Shown one piece after another: positions 1 through 7,944 of a DNA stretch of 64,000 bases (position 1 is the stretch's first letter; each line of letters begins with the position of its first letter). Source of the stretch: Treponema sp. (GTDB taxonomy: Bacteria > Spirochaetota > Spirochaetia > Treponematales > Treponemataceae). The DNA is taken from positions 1 through 64,000 of the forward strand of contig JAFLSN010000011.1 in NCBI GenBank assembly GCA_022510905.1, in the 5' to 3' direction. Made by a program: the position numbers and the translations under genes. The notes beneath the pieces were generated by a model. That model ran no database searches, was not told the DNA's origin, and saw only the letters and a program-made list of their open reading frames with translations.

Positions 1-563
1 TTGCTCAGAATGTTATAGTCCGACAGCATCTGCAAGGCACGGCGGCTCGCGTTGAATTCCACGGGAAGCGTCACCAGCTGGAACGCGACCCCGAACATGA
101 AGAGCCAAATGCCAATCTGCGCGAAGACATAGTTCAGCCCCAGCACAAGGCTGAGTATGACAATCGGCAGGCCCAGTCTTGAGCCAAGGTTTGCGGCCGG
201 CACGATGGCGGTGCGTATGCGCAAGGGCGCGTAGCTCACTTTGTCCTGAACGGCGTGGCCGCACTCATGCGCCGCGACACCGACTGCCGCCACGCTAGAA
301 GATGCGTATGTGGCGTCAGAAAGCCGCACGGTCTTTGCGGACGGGTCATAGTGGTCGGTCAGGTTGCCGGCGACGCGCTCCACGCGGATTCCGTGCAGTC
401 CGTTGCGGTCAAGGATGACGCGCGCGACCTCGGCGCCGGTCATGCCTGAGGTGCTGCGGACCCTCGCATATTTGCTGAATGTGGAACTGACCTGCCAGCC
501 TGCCCAGGCGGAAATTCCCGCGCCAATCAGAACAAGCAGATATGTCATGTCAAAACCGTACAT
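1..563 (-). CDS. YugP-type membrane zinc metallopeptidase (3' part cut by window edge)
   Basis: This gene starts at the ATG complementary to 561-563, 6 bases after a GGAGGA ribosome binding site, and runs off the left edge, so only the first 187 residues are present. An N-terminal hydrophobic helix (LLVLIGAGISAWAG) is followed by a cytoplasmic-type region and the zinc motif HECGH at residues 99-103 within AAHECGHAVQDK, then two further hydrophobic segments. This order matches the YugP/Zn_peptidase_2 family of neutral zinc metallopeptidases, membrane proteins of uncertain substrate, usually about 225 residues. The reading frame has no stop within the window. A TATTAT -10 candidate lies at 581-586. 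Family assignment is confident; physiological role is unknown. Confidence 0.88.
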   Translation of the reverse strand, partial: MYGFDMTYLLVLIGAGISAWAGWQVSSTFSKYARVRSTSGMTGAEVARVILDRNGLHGIRVERVAGNLTDHYDPSAKTVRLSDATYASSSVAAVGVAAHECGHAVQDKVSYAPLRIRTAIVPAANLGSRLGLPIVILSLVLGLNYVFAQIGIWLFMFGVAFQLVTLPVEFNASRRALQMLSDYNILS

Positions 564-700
564 ACTGGCTCCTCCAATGAATAATAGCACAAATTCTCGT
601 TTTTTACTACTGCGACAGCAGAATTCGCCGATATTGCGCTTTTCAGGAAAGTGTCTGCCAGTTTGCAATCCGAACCATCTGCTCGCCACTGTGCCCAAAA

Positions 701-740
701 CCAACGCACCTTGACGCAAGCATCGGCGGGTGTGTTGATT
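701..740 (+). repeat. Dispersed intergenic element, right-end fragment
   Basis: The stretch AACGCACC ... GGGTGTGTTGATT reproduces the right terminus of the dispersed element described at 26653-26852, with an opposing AACGCACC arm that could pair with GGTGTGTT. It lies between the start of the zinc peptidase gene and the 3' end of the fructosamine-kinase-like gene. The left module (TGATTCRTGCGG) is missing. The rest of the 564-818 gap shows nothing else. Confidence 0.55.
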
Positions 741-818
741 ATTGTGCAATCAGCAAAAATAACGAATGTCGATTTTGGCTTTTTTAAAACAGAATATGGT
801 TCGTGTGGAGCATGTCTT

Positions 819-1781
819 TTATACCACGAATTTTGCCACAACAGCATTCACTGCGTTTAAATATCCTGCGCCGAATAGATTCAGGTGATTCAGCAGATGG
901 TAAAGATTGTACAGGTCGAGCCTTTCTTTGTAGCCAGGCTGCAATGGATTTGCCTCGCGGTATGCATCGTAAAATGCCCGTGGAAAACCGCCGAACAGAC
1001 TTGTCATTGCCACATCTGCTTCCGAATGGCCAACATATACGGCAGGATCGATGAGCAGCGCGGTTCCGTTTTTATCGCACATCACGTTGCCACTCCACAG
1101 GTCGCCATGAACCAAACTTGGCTTTTGCGGCTCGACTAAAAACGTGTCCAAATGGTCAAGCAGCTTTGTAATATTCGTCCGTTCAGTACCAGAAAAATAA
1201 TGTTCCGCAGCTTTGAATTGCGGTGCAAGCCGGCATTCACGAAAAAAATCGATCCAGTTTTTGTGCGGTGTGTTTAACTGTGGTCGTGCGCCGATAAAAT
1301 TGTTCTGAAAAAATCCGAACAGTTTTTTTGTGGAATTTTCAGCATCTGCATTGTTCAGATTTGAATTTGTGCCGCCTTCACTTGAATTAAAAAAAATGCT
1401 TGTATCTGCCAGGTGCATTGCGGCAAGCTCTTGGGCAAGCTTTTCCCAATAGTCGGTTTGTTTTTTTCCGCTCTCAACATAACGTAACAAAAGAAAGCTG
1501 TAGCCGGTTTGTTTGTTTTCGGTTCCCGTGCACAGTATTGCGGGTGTTTTGATTGCGCCGGTCTGTGCAATGGCGCTTAGCCCTGCGGCTTCAGCTGTGA
1601 AAAAGGCTGCATTTTCTATTGTATTTGTCTTCATGAATATTCGGTCGCCTGTGTTAAGCGTGAGCGCATATGATTTGTTGATGTCGCCGCCAAAAACCCG
1701 CTCCGTGTGAACAACGGAGGTATCAGGGCCAAACAGTGAACTAAGTGCGCCTTCAAGCGATGCGTAATGCGGAATAATCAT
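819..1781 (-). CDS. Fructosamine/ketosamine-3-kinase family protein
   Basis: A 320-residue protein of the usual family length. The N-lobe carries GGDINKSYAL (31-40) and the nucleotide-binding lysine region; the C-lobe has the aminoglycoside-phosphotransferase-like catalytic loop VHGDLWSGNV (H225, D227) and the metal-binding LIDPAVYVG (D245), followed by the helical region LYNLYHLLNHLNLFG typical of fructosamine kinases. The family phosphorylates sugar-amine adducts on proteins or small amines so that they decompose, a protein deglycation repair role. The gene stands alone. AT-rich sequence TTATATATT directly precedes the ATG and no ribosome binding site is visible, so the message may be leaderless. 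Confidence 0.9.
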   Translation of the reverse strand: MIIPHYASLEGALSSLFGPDTSVVHTERVFGGDINKSYALTLNTGDRIFMKTNTIENAAFFTAEAAGLSAIAQTGAIKTPAILCTGTENKQTGYSFLLLRYVESGKKQTDYWEKLAQELAAMHLADTSIFFNSSEGGTNSNLNNADAENSTKKLFGFFQNNFIGARPQLNTPHKNWIDFFRECRLAPQFKAAEHYFSGTERTNITKLLDHLDTFLVEPQKPSLVHGDLWSGNVMCDKNGTALLIDPAVYVGHSEADVAMTSLFGGFPRAFYDAYREANPLQPGYKERLDLYNLYHLLNHLNLFGAGYLNAVNAVVAKFVV

Positions 1782-1868
1782 AATATATAAGGTACTACGA
1801 TTTTTACGTAGCGTCTATACAGAATGATTTTCTGAAATGCGCCGAGTTTTTGTGCAGTTTTGCCCATG

Positions 1869-1912
1869 TGATTCGTGCGGAAAGGGTACATACCGCGCTT
1901 CTGCAAAGCCGG
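1869..1912 (+). repeat. Dispersed intergenic element, left module
   Basis: TGATTCGTGCGGAAAGGG, TACATACC and GCGCTTCTGCAAAGCCGGCC form the left module of the dispersed element. It lies about 90 bases upstream of the fructosamine-kinase start and about 50 bases before the first 42-bp unit of the neighbouring array. No right terminus (GGGTGTGTTGATT) is found between it and the array. Confidence 0.75.
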
Positions 1913-1959
1913 CCCCATACCCGGAAGCGAATCTGGCGGACAGGACAGCCGCCAATGAG

Positions 1960-3333
1960 TTGTACGGGCACGTCAAATGGTGTTTTAAAGCGCTTTTGGG
2001 GCTGTGTGGGCACGTCAAACGGTGGTTGAAAGCGTTTTTAAAGCCGTGCGGACACTTCAAACGGTGTTTGATAGCGATTTCCGAACCGTGCAGACATATC
2101 AAACGGTGGTTGAGGGCGCTTCTCGGGCTGTATAGGCATATCAAACGGTGGTTGAGGGCGTTTTTTGGGCTGTGTGGGCACGTCAAACAGTGGTTGATGG
2201 CGATTTCCGAGCCGTGCAGACATATCAAACGGCGGTTGAGAGCGCTTTTAGAGCCGTGTGGACACTTCAAACGGTGGTTGTGGGAGCTTCCAGAGCCGTG
2301 CGGACATATCAAATGGCGGTTGGGGGCGCTTCTCGGGCTGTGTGGGCACATCAAACGGTGGTTGATGGCGATTTCCGAACCGTGCAGACATATCAAACGG
2401 CGGTTGAAGACGTTTTTAGAACCGTGCGGACATATCAAACGGCGGTTGAAAGCGTTTTTCGGGCTGGGAGGACGCCTCAAACGGCAGTTGGGGGCGCTTC
2501 TCGGGCTGTATAGGCATATCAAACGATGGTTGAGGGCGTTTTTTGGGCTGTGTGGGCATATCAAACGGTGGTTGAAGGCATTTCTCGGGCTGGGCGGATA
2601 CATCAAACGGTGTTTGATAGCGATTTCCGAACCGTGCAGACATATCAAACGGCGGTTGAGGGCGCTTTTAGAGCCGTGTGGACACTTCAAACGGCGGTTG
2701 GGGGCGCTTCTCGGGCTGGGCGGACATATCAAAGGGCAATTGAAAGCGCTTTTTGGGCTGTATGGGCACATCAAACGGTGGTTGAAGGCGCTTCTCGGGC
2801 TGGGCGGATATTTCAAACGTGGTTGAGGGCGCTTCCAGAGCCGTGTGGACATATCAAATGGCGGTTGAAGGCATTTCTCGGGCTGTGCGGGCACTTTAAA
2901 CGGTGCTTGAGGGCGCTTCCAGAGCCGTGCGGGAACATCAAACGGCGGTTGATGGCGATTTTCAAGCCGTGTGGACACTTAAAACGGCGGTTGAAGGCAC
3001 CTCTCGGGCCGTGCGGACATATCAAATGGCGGTTGGGGGCGCTTCTCGGGCTGTGTGGGCACATCAAACGGTGGTTGATGGCGATTTCCGAACCGTGCGG
3101 ACATATCAAACGGCGGTTGAAAGCGTTTTTCGGGCTGGGAGGACGCCTCAAACGGCAGTTGGGGGCGCTTCTCGGGCTGGGCGGATGCCTCAAACAGTGG
3201 TTGGGGGCATTTCCAGAGATGTGCGGACGCTTCAAACTGCGTTTGAAGGCGCTTCCAGAGACGTGTGGACACTTAAAACGGCGGTTGAGGGCGCTTCTCG
3301 GGCTGGGCTGACATATCAAATGGCGGTTGAAGT
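1960..3333. repeat. Array of 33 tandem 42-bp units (minisatellite-like)
   Basis: The motif TCAAACGGYGGTTGA recurs every 42 bases from about 1974 to 3317. Spacing is exact throughout except for one 1-base deletion at about 2820 (CAAACG-TGG). Units differ by substitutions in blocks: TTCTCGGGCTG, TTTCCGAACCG, TTTTAGAGCCG and TTCCAGAGCCG alternate with GCACATC, GACATATC, GACACTTC and GACGCCTC, giving a mosaic rather than identical copies. The conserved core is an imperfect dyad (TCAA ... TTGA). Because 42 is divisible by three, long stop-free frames occur in several frames on both strands, each with a 14-residue repeat; none has a ribosome binding site and the deletion shifts all of them, so I treat the array as noncoding. 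It fills the space between the fructosamine-kinase gene and a terminator at 3441-3480. Confidence 0.9.
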
Positions 3334-3440
3334 CCACTTTCTGTCCGTGCGAGCGGAGAGTGTCCGTGTTGAAATTTGCTTTTCGTTTTGTTGTGGTACT
3401 AATGCTTTTTGTGGATGCTTCTTTGGGGCTGAGGCGCAAA

Positions 3441-3480
3441 GAAAAAAGCGGCGGCCACCTTTCTGGGGTGACTGCCGCTT
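3441..3480 (-). terminator. Rho-independent terminator of the lipoprotein gene
   Basis: On the minus strand, AAGCGGCAGTCACC pairs with GGTGGCCGCCGCTT around a short loop, followed by TTTTTTC. It sits about 50 bases after the stop codon of the lipoprotein gene at 3529-4683 and separates it from the 42-bp array. Confidence 0.85.
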
Positions 3481-3528
3481 CCGCCGTGAATCATGCGCTA
3501 TGAAACACCGGATTTACAACGTAGGTTT

Positions 3529-4683
3529 TTATTTCCAGTTTTTTGAGCTGGCGGACATAACCTTTGCGCCGCCAACGGTCTCGATGATTTCGATGTCTGT
3601 GCCGTCAAAACTTACAGTGACTACGACATCTTTGTCAATGGGCAATTTACTAGCGGTGGTCAGATAGTCTTGACCAGTTTCATAAGTGAAATCAGCGCCC
3701 CTATCTCCAGCAGACCAAATCCCTCCCGTAAAGCCTGCGTCTGTGCTTTTGTTCAGCCAAGTGTCACCGCGGACAAACTGTCCAAGTCCAGCCTTATAGG
3801 ATTCTGCCTCGTATATTGCCAATGCCCATGAGTTATGGGCCCGCTCTCCTTGCGTGGGCTGCTGGAATGTGAATGATACGGCCTGCCCTGCCGGCAGAGT
3901 CACGGTTTCAAATTCACTGATTGCGTTCCAGCTAGATGGCTGCAATTCCGCATGGACGATGTTTTGCTCTACATCAGCTACTTCCACTTTTGAAACTTTG
4001 AGCAGATTCTCTCCGCCCAAACCGACATAAATCTTGTCGCTCGTGAACGGCTCATCGGGAGTCGGGTCTTCGGTAGCTAGCGGGGTCACTGAGGGTGGGG
4101 GTGTGTTGTTCCCCGCATCGTCATTGTCACCGTTGCCACCCGAGCCTGGCGTGGTTGTGGAACCTGTACTGCCATTGTCGGTCACTGAGACCGTGTATAC
4201 GGTGCCCGCGGCGTTCGCGCTGACCTTGATTTCATAGGTGTGCCCTTTTTTCCCGTATGCGGTGTCATCGAATGATGTTATGTTCCATGTTCCAGCACCC
4301 CATGCATCATCGGCTTTCGCATAACTAAGATTCAAATCCAAATATTCTTTATTATCAACACCTTCCACAACGAGACCGCCATTGTCGGATGTGACTGTCA
4401 CATTCCATGTGATGGATTCGCCGTTTTCCAGCGTCAGAGAGGAAGTGTTCACCTGACCAGTCCACCATCCAGTGCCAGTATATGTTTTATCGGTGTCAAC
4501 ACCCATGGAATCTGTCACAGAGATTGTGCCCACAAGAAATGGGGTAGCGCCGCCCCCCTGCCCGCCCTAGGTCGTGGACAGCCGGTCATCCTTGTCTCTC
4601 AGCTCCTGGTCGCACGCGGCGAGCGCGCCGGCAACCAGCATGGCGCAACCGAGCAGGGCCGCCACCTTCGCAAATGCCTTCAT
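3529..4683 (-). CDS. Secreted two-domain lipoprotein interrupted by an in-frame amber codon
   Basis: An ATG at 4683 with a GGAGGA site starts a classic lipoprotein signal peptide (MKAFAKVAALLGCAMLVAG, lipobox ALAAC) that continues DQELRDKDDRLSTT and then meets TAG at 4567-4569. The same frame continues open for another 345 codons: a Gly-rich linker (GGQGGGATPF) and two beta-rich domains of about 120-150 residues, separated by a low-complexity linker (GSTTTPGSGGNGDNDDAG, then Pro-rich). Domain features such as GWWTGQV, WNVTVTSDN and NSWALAIYE resemble carbohydrate-binding-module-like sandwiches, but I cannot assign a family. A GTG at 4533 could start a separate protein, but it lacks a ribosome binding site and signal peptide. 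Pseudogene, amber readthrough, or assembly error are all possible. A good terminator follows, and the gene is flanked on both sides by repeat arrays. Confidence 0.6.
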
Positions 4684-4764
4684 GTTGTTTCCTCCTGCAT
4701 GTCTCTCCCCCCCGCGCGTCCGGCGGGCCATAGGGTGGAGGTGTTTTACCGGGGGCTTCCGGCC

Positions 4765-5092
4765 CATGTGCGCAGTCCACACGCCATTTTACGGCTGTTT
4801 CCGGCTGCTTCCGACCTTGCGGGAATACCCCATGTGCGTTTTTTCAGCTCTTTCGGCCCGTGTGCGCAGTCCACACGTTCTTTTCCAGCGGCTTTCGGCC
4901 TTGCTGGAGTGCCTTTCGCGCGGTTTACGGTGGTTTTTTGGCTCGTGTGCGCAATCCACATGCCCTTCTCCAGCGGCTTTTTCGGCCCATAGGCGAAAGT
5001 TTACACGCCATTTTTGGCGGCTTCCCGCCTTGTGGGGCACCCAAAGCGCGGTTTTCGGCCGCTTTTTCGGCCCATGTGCGCACTCCACACGC
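4765..5092. repeat. Degenerate array with five CRTGTGCGCAGTCCACACG-type dyads
   Basis: Related 19-20 base sites occur at 4765-4783, 4859-4877, 4944-4962, 4988-5007 and 5074-5092, at intervals of 94, 85, 44 and 86 bases, roughly multiples of 43. The best copy is an inverted repeat (CGTGTG ... CACACG) around a 7-base spacer, usually preceded by TTTCGGCC. The region lies upstream of the lipoprotein gene (start 4683) and of tex (start 5319), in a 635-base gap with no credible gene. Open frames through it lack start signals and look like by-products of the GC-rich repeat. Confidence 0.6.
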
Positions 5093-5318
5093 GGAGCCAC
5101 ATGGTTTTGCAGAAGCCTTTCGGTTCCGTTTCAACAAATTCTGGCCGTCTTGCGTAGACCCGCTGCACTCCATTCTTCATGCTGTTCTGAGGAAACTTCG
5201 TCGCGTCCACAGGGGCTTGCATTCTTTTAACGCAAGGCACAAACAGTTTTGTGGTGGCAGAAGTGGCTGGATGGAACCTCTTTATCATTGTGCAGAATTT
5301 CGCTACAATAGCCAAAGT

Positions 5319-7745
5319 ATGGAATTCACACAGGAACAAATCGACGCGCTTTCTGTGAACGAAGTTGAAATCATGAAGCGCATTGCGGACGAGCTTAACA
5401 TCAAAGTGGCTCAGGTTAGTGCTGTTATCAGTCTTGTTGCGGAAGGCTGCACCATTCCGTTTATCTCTCGGTACCGGAAGGAAAAGCATGGCTCTCTCGA
5501 TGAAGTGCAGGTGCGTGACTGCGACCACCTTTTTACTTCTTACAAGAATCTTGAGGAGCGCAGGCTTGAGATAATAAAGGGCATATTTGCGCAGAACAAA
5601 TTGACTGAAAGTCTGTACAACGCGGCTCTTGGGGCCAAGACTCTTACCGAGCTTGAAGATTTGTGGGCTCCGTTCAAAAAAAAGAAAAAGACGCGCGGAA
5701 TGGTTGCCGAAGAAAAAGGCCTTGCGCCGCTTGCCGATTTTATTTCTGACGCGCAGAACGATGATGCAGCAGTTGAAAAAAAAGCGGCGGACTTCATCAA
5801 AACCGACAACGAAAATTCCGCCTTGAACGTGGAAACTCCGGAAGATGCGATCAAAGGCGCGGAAGATATTCTTGCAGAGCGCACCAGTCAGGACAGCTCG
5901 AACCGCACCGCGGTAAAAGATCTTTACCTTGCCACTGGAACAATGGTGACCAAGGGCATAGTGCCCGAAGGCCAGGACGCGGAGACTGCCGAAAAAACCA
6001 GCACGTACAAGATGTACTGGGATTATTCTGAGCCGCTGAGCCAGATTAAGCCGCACCGCATTCTTGCCATAAACCGGGCCGAACGGGAAGGTGCGCTTGA
6101 ATTGACTCTCGATGTCAATGTTAATGATGCGGTTTCAGAGATTCAGAAAAAATACAAACCTGGCAACAAGTACCACAAGGACGCAATCGAGGACGGTGTG
6201 GTACGTCTGCTTTCACCTGCGGTTCTGCGCGAAATACGGAGCGATGAGTTTGACGAGGCTGACGAGCACGGAATAGGCGTGTTCAGCGAGAATCTAAAGA
6301 ACCTGCTGATGACGCAGCCCATAAAGGGAAGCCGCGTTCTTGGTGTGGATCCCGGAATCCGCACGGGAACAAAGTGCGCTGCTCTTGACGAAACAGGAAA
6401 ATATCTGGGCTATTTCCTTATCAAACAGGTGACTGACCCCGACGGTTCCTACAACAGTTTGAACGCCGCAATCAAAAAGTACAACATTCAGGTTGTTGCC
6501 GTGGGAAACGGCACTGGGAGCCAGGAAGTCCAGGCGATTGTGAGCAAAGTCATCAGCGAAAACTACCCTGACGTGCGCTACACGGTGGTTGATGAAAGCG
6601 GTGCGTCGGTGTACAGCGCGAGCGATATTGCGCGAGAGGAATTCCCCGACCTTGATTTGACCATTCGCGGTGCAATCAGCATGGGGCGGCGTCTTCAGGA
6701 TCCGCTTGCAGAATTTGTGAAGATTGACCCAAAAGCAATCGGCGTGGGTCTTTACCAGCATGATGTAAACCAAAAGAAGCTTTCAGACACGCTGGATGAG
6801 GTTGTGGGCAGCGTGGTGAACCGCGTGGGCGTAAACCTGAACACGGCATCGGCATCGCTTCTCAAATATGTTTCCGGAATCAATTCTTCGCTCGCAAAGA
6901 AAATCGTGGCTTACCGCGATGCCAACGGCAAAATCACGAGCCGTGATGACCTCAAAAAAGTGAGCGGTCTCGGGCCGAAAGCTTACGAGCAGTGCGCGGG
7001 CTTTTTGAAAATTCCCGAAAGCGAAAATCCGCTGGACAACACTTGGGTGCATCCGGAAAACTATGCCGTGGCAAGCGAAGTGCTCCCTCTGGTGCGAAAA
7101 AACGAAAAGATTTCCGCCGAACTGAAAAAGCAGCTTGAAGAAAAATATGGCGTAGGCGAGACCACAATCAACGACATAATCGAGGAACTCGCCAAGCCCA
7201 ACCGCGACCCCCGCGACGGCTACCCCGCGCCCATCATGCAGAAAGGCGTGGTAAAGTTTGAAGACCTCACGGTGGGTATGAAAGTGACGGGAAAAATCCG
7301 CAACGTGGTTGATTTCGGCGCGTTCGTGGATATTGGCCTGCATGAGACTGGTCTGATTCATATAAGTGAATTGAGCGACAGCTTTGTTTCAGACCCCATG
7401 GACGTTATCAAAGTTGGTGACGTAAAGGACTTTACCATAATTGCTCTGGATTCCGACCGCAAGAGAATCAGCCTGAGTTTGAAGAGCGATGCGGCTTTCA
7501 GGGGAAGCTCTGGAACTGCCAGCGCTGCCACAGGCCAAGGCGCCGCAAGTGGCACTGGCAAAAAGCGTGTGGTAGTGGTAAAAAAAGGAAGCGCTTCCGC
7601 AGGCGCAGACCGGCCCGCTGCGGGCACAAACCAGCGCGACGGGACCCGCAAACCCTACGGCGACAAGTCCCGCCACGAAAAACAAAGCTACGGCAGCGAC
7701 GATGGCATGAAATACAATCCATTTGCCGTGCTGCTAAAAAAATAG
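5319..7745 (+). CDS. tex: Tex family RNA-binding transcription accessory protein
   Basis: An 808-residue protein, slightly longer than typical Tex because of its C-terminal tail. Order of domains: helical Tex N-domain (residues 1-320, with IPFISRYRKEKHGSLDE), YqgF-like RNase-H fold beginning at GSRVLGVDPGIRTG (about 337), helix-hairpin-helix region LNTASASLLKYVSGINSSLA ... SGLGPKAYEQC (about 505-560), and an S1 RNA-binding domain GKIRNVVDFGAFVDIG ... HISELS (about 652-722). A Gly/Ser/Ala-rich basic tail ends the protein. Tex proteins bind nucleic acid and affect transcription and translation. I start at the ATG at 5319, which begins the family-like MEFTQEQ; upstream codons run through the repeat. 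A TACAAT -10 candidate (5304-5309) ends 9 bases before this ATG and there is no ribosome binding site. Confidence 0.95.
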   Translation: MEFTQEQIDALSVNEVEIMKRIADELNIKVAQVSAVISLVAEGCTIPFISRYRKEKHGSLDEVQVRDCDHLFTSYKNLEERRLEIIKGIFAQNKLTESLYNAALGAKTLTELEDLWAPFKKKKKTRGMVAEEKGLAPLADFISDAQNDDAAVEKKAADFIKTDNENSALNVETPEDAIKGAEDILAERTSQDSSNRTAVKDLYLATGTMVTKGIVPEGQDAETAEKTSTYKMYWDYSEPLSQIKPHRILAINRAEREGALELTLDVNVNDAVSEIQKKYKPGNKYHKDAIEDGVVRLLSPAVLREIRSDEFDEADEHGIGVFSENLKNLLMTQPIKGSRVLGVDPGIRTGTKCAALDETGKYLGYFLIKQVTDPDGSYNSLNAAIKKYNIQVVAVGNGTGSQEVQAIVSKVISENYPDVRYTVVDESGASVYSASDIAREEFPDLDLTIRGAISMGRRLQDPLAEFVKIDPKAIGVGLYQHDVNQKKLSDTLDEVVGSVVNRVGVNLNTASASLLKYVSGINSSLAKKIVAYRDANGKITSRDDLKKVSGLGPKAYEQCAGFLKIPESENPLDNTWVHPENYAVASEVLPLVRKNEKISAELKKQLEEKYGVGETTINDIIEELAKPNRDPRDGYPAPIMQKGVVKFEDLTVGMKVTGKIRNVVDFGAFVDIGLHETGLIHISELSDSFVSDPMDVIKVGDVKDFTIIALDSDRKRISLSLKSDAAFRGSSGTASAATGQGAASGTGKKRVVVVKKGSASAGADRPAAGTNQRDGTRKPYGDKSRHEKQSYGSDDGMKYNPFAVLLKK

Positions 7746-7764
7746 CGCTCGTTTTGAAATTCAT

Positions 7765-7800
7765 CTCGCCACTTTATCCATATTCGGGTATTGTGGCGAG
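7765..7800 (+). terminator. Hairpin after tex, weak terminator candidate
   Basis: CTCGCCAC at 7765-7772 pairs perfectly with GTGGCGAG at 7793-7800 across a 20-base loop, 20 bases after the tex stop. There is no following run of T, so intrinsic termination is uncertain; the dispersed element begins immediately after it. Confidence 0.35.
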
Positions 7801-7802
7801 GT

Positions 7803-7874
7803 TGATTCACGCGGAATGGTACACACCCCGCTTATCGGAGCGAAGCTTTGCTTCTGCGTTGGGGCGTGTTGATT
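7803..7874 (+). repeat. Dispersed intergenic element, short form with small insertion
   Basis: TGATTCACGCGGAATGG, TACACACCCCGCTT, an 11-base insertion, then GCTTCTGCGTTGGGGCGTGTTGATT: both termini of the short form of the dispersed element are present. Located between tex and the large lipoprotein gene. Confidence 0.8.
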
Positions 7875-7905
7875 TAAAATTTATGTGTGGCGCTGGTTAA
7901 AGAAG

Positions 7906-7935
7906 TTGTGTCAGTGTGTACAAATTTGGTATATT
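7906..7935 (+). promoter_or_regulatory. Promoter TTGTGT-18-TATATT for the lipoprotein/barrel pair
   Basis: TTGTGT at 7906-7911 and TATATT at 7930-7935 are separated by 18 bases. The -10 box ends 9 bases before the ATG at 7945 and no Shine-Dalgarno sequence is present, so the transcript would be leaderless or nearly so. Confidence 0.55.
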
Positions 7936-7944
7936 TAGCATAGT

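Noticed and set aside
1815-3439. Several long overlapping open frames on both strands encoding 14-residue repeats
   Set aside because: They arise from a stop-poor 42-bp repeat, lack ribosome binding sites, begin or end outside the array without gene signals, and are shifted by a one-base deletion.
4860-5318. N-terminal extension of Tex (upstream start at 4860)
   Set aside because: The extra 153 codons run through the degenerate repeat; family alignment and the promoter position support the ATG at 5319.
5001-6056. 351-codon minus-strand frame opposite tex
   Set aside because: Shadow of tex and the upstream repeat; no start signal, and the opposite strand encodes a conserved protein.
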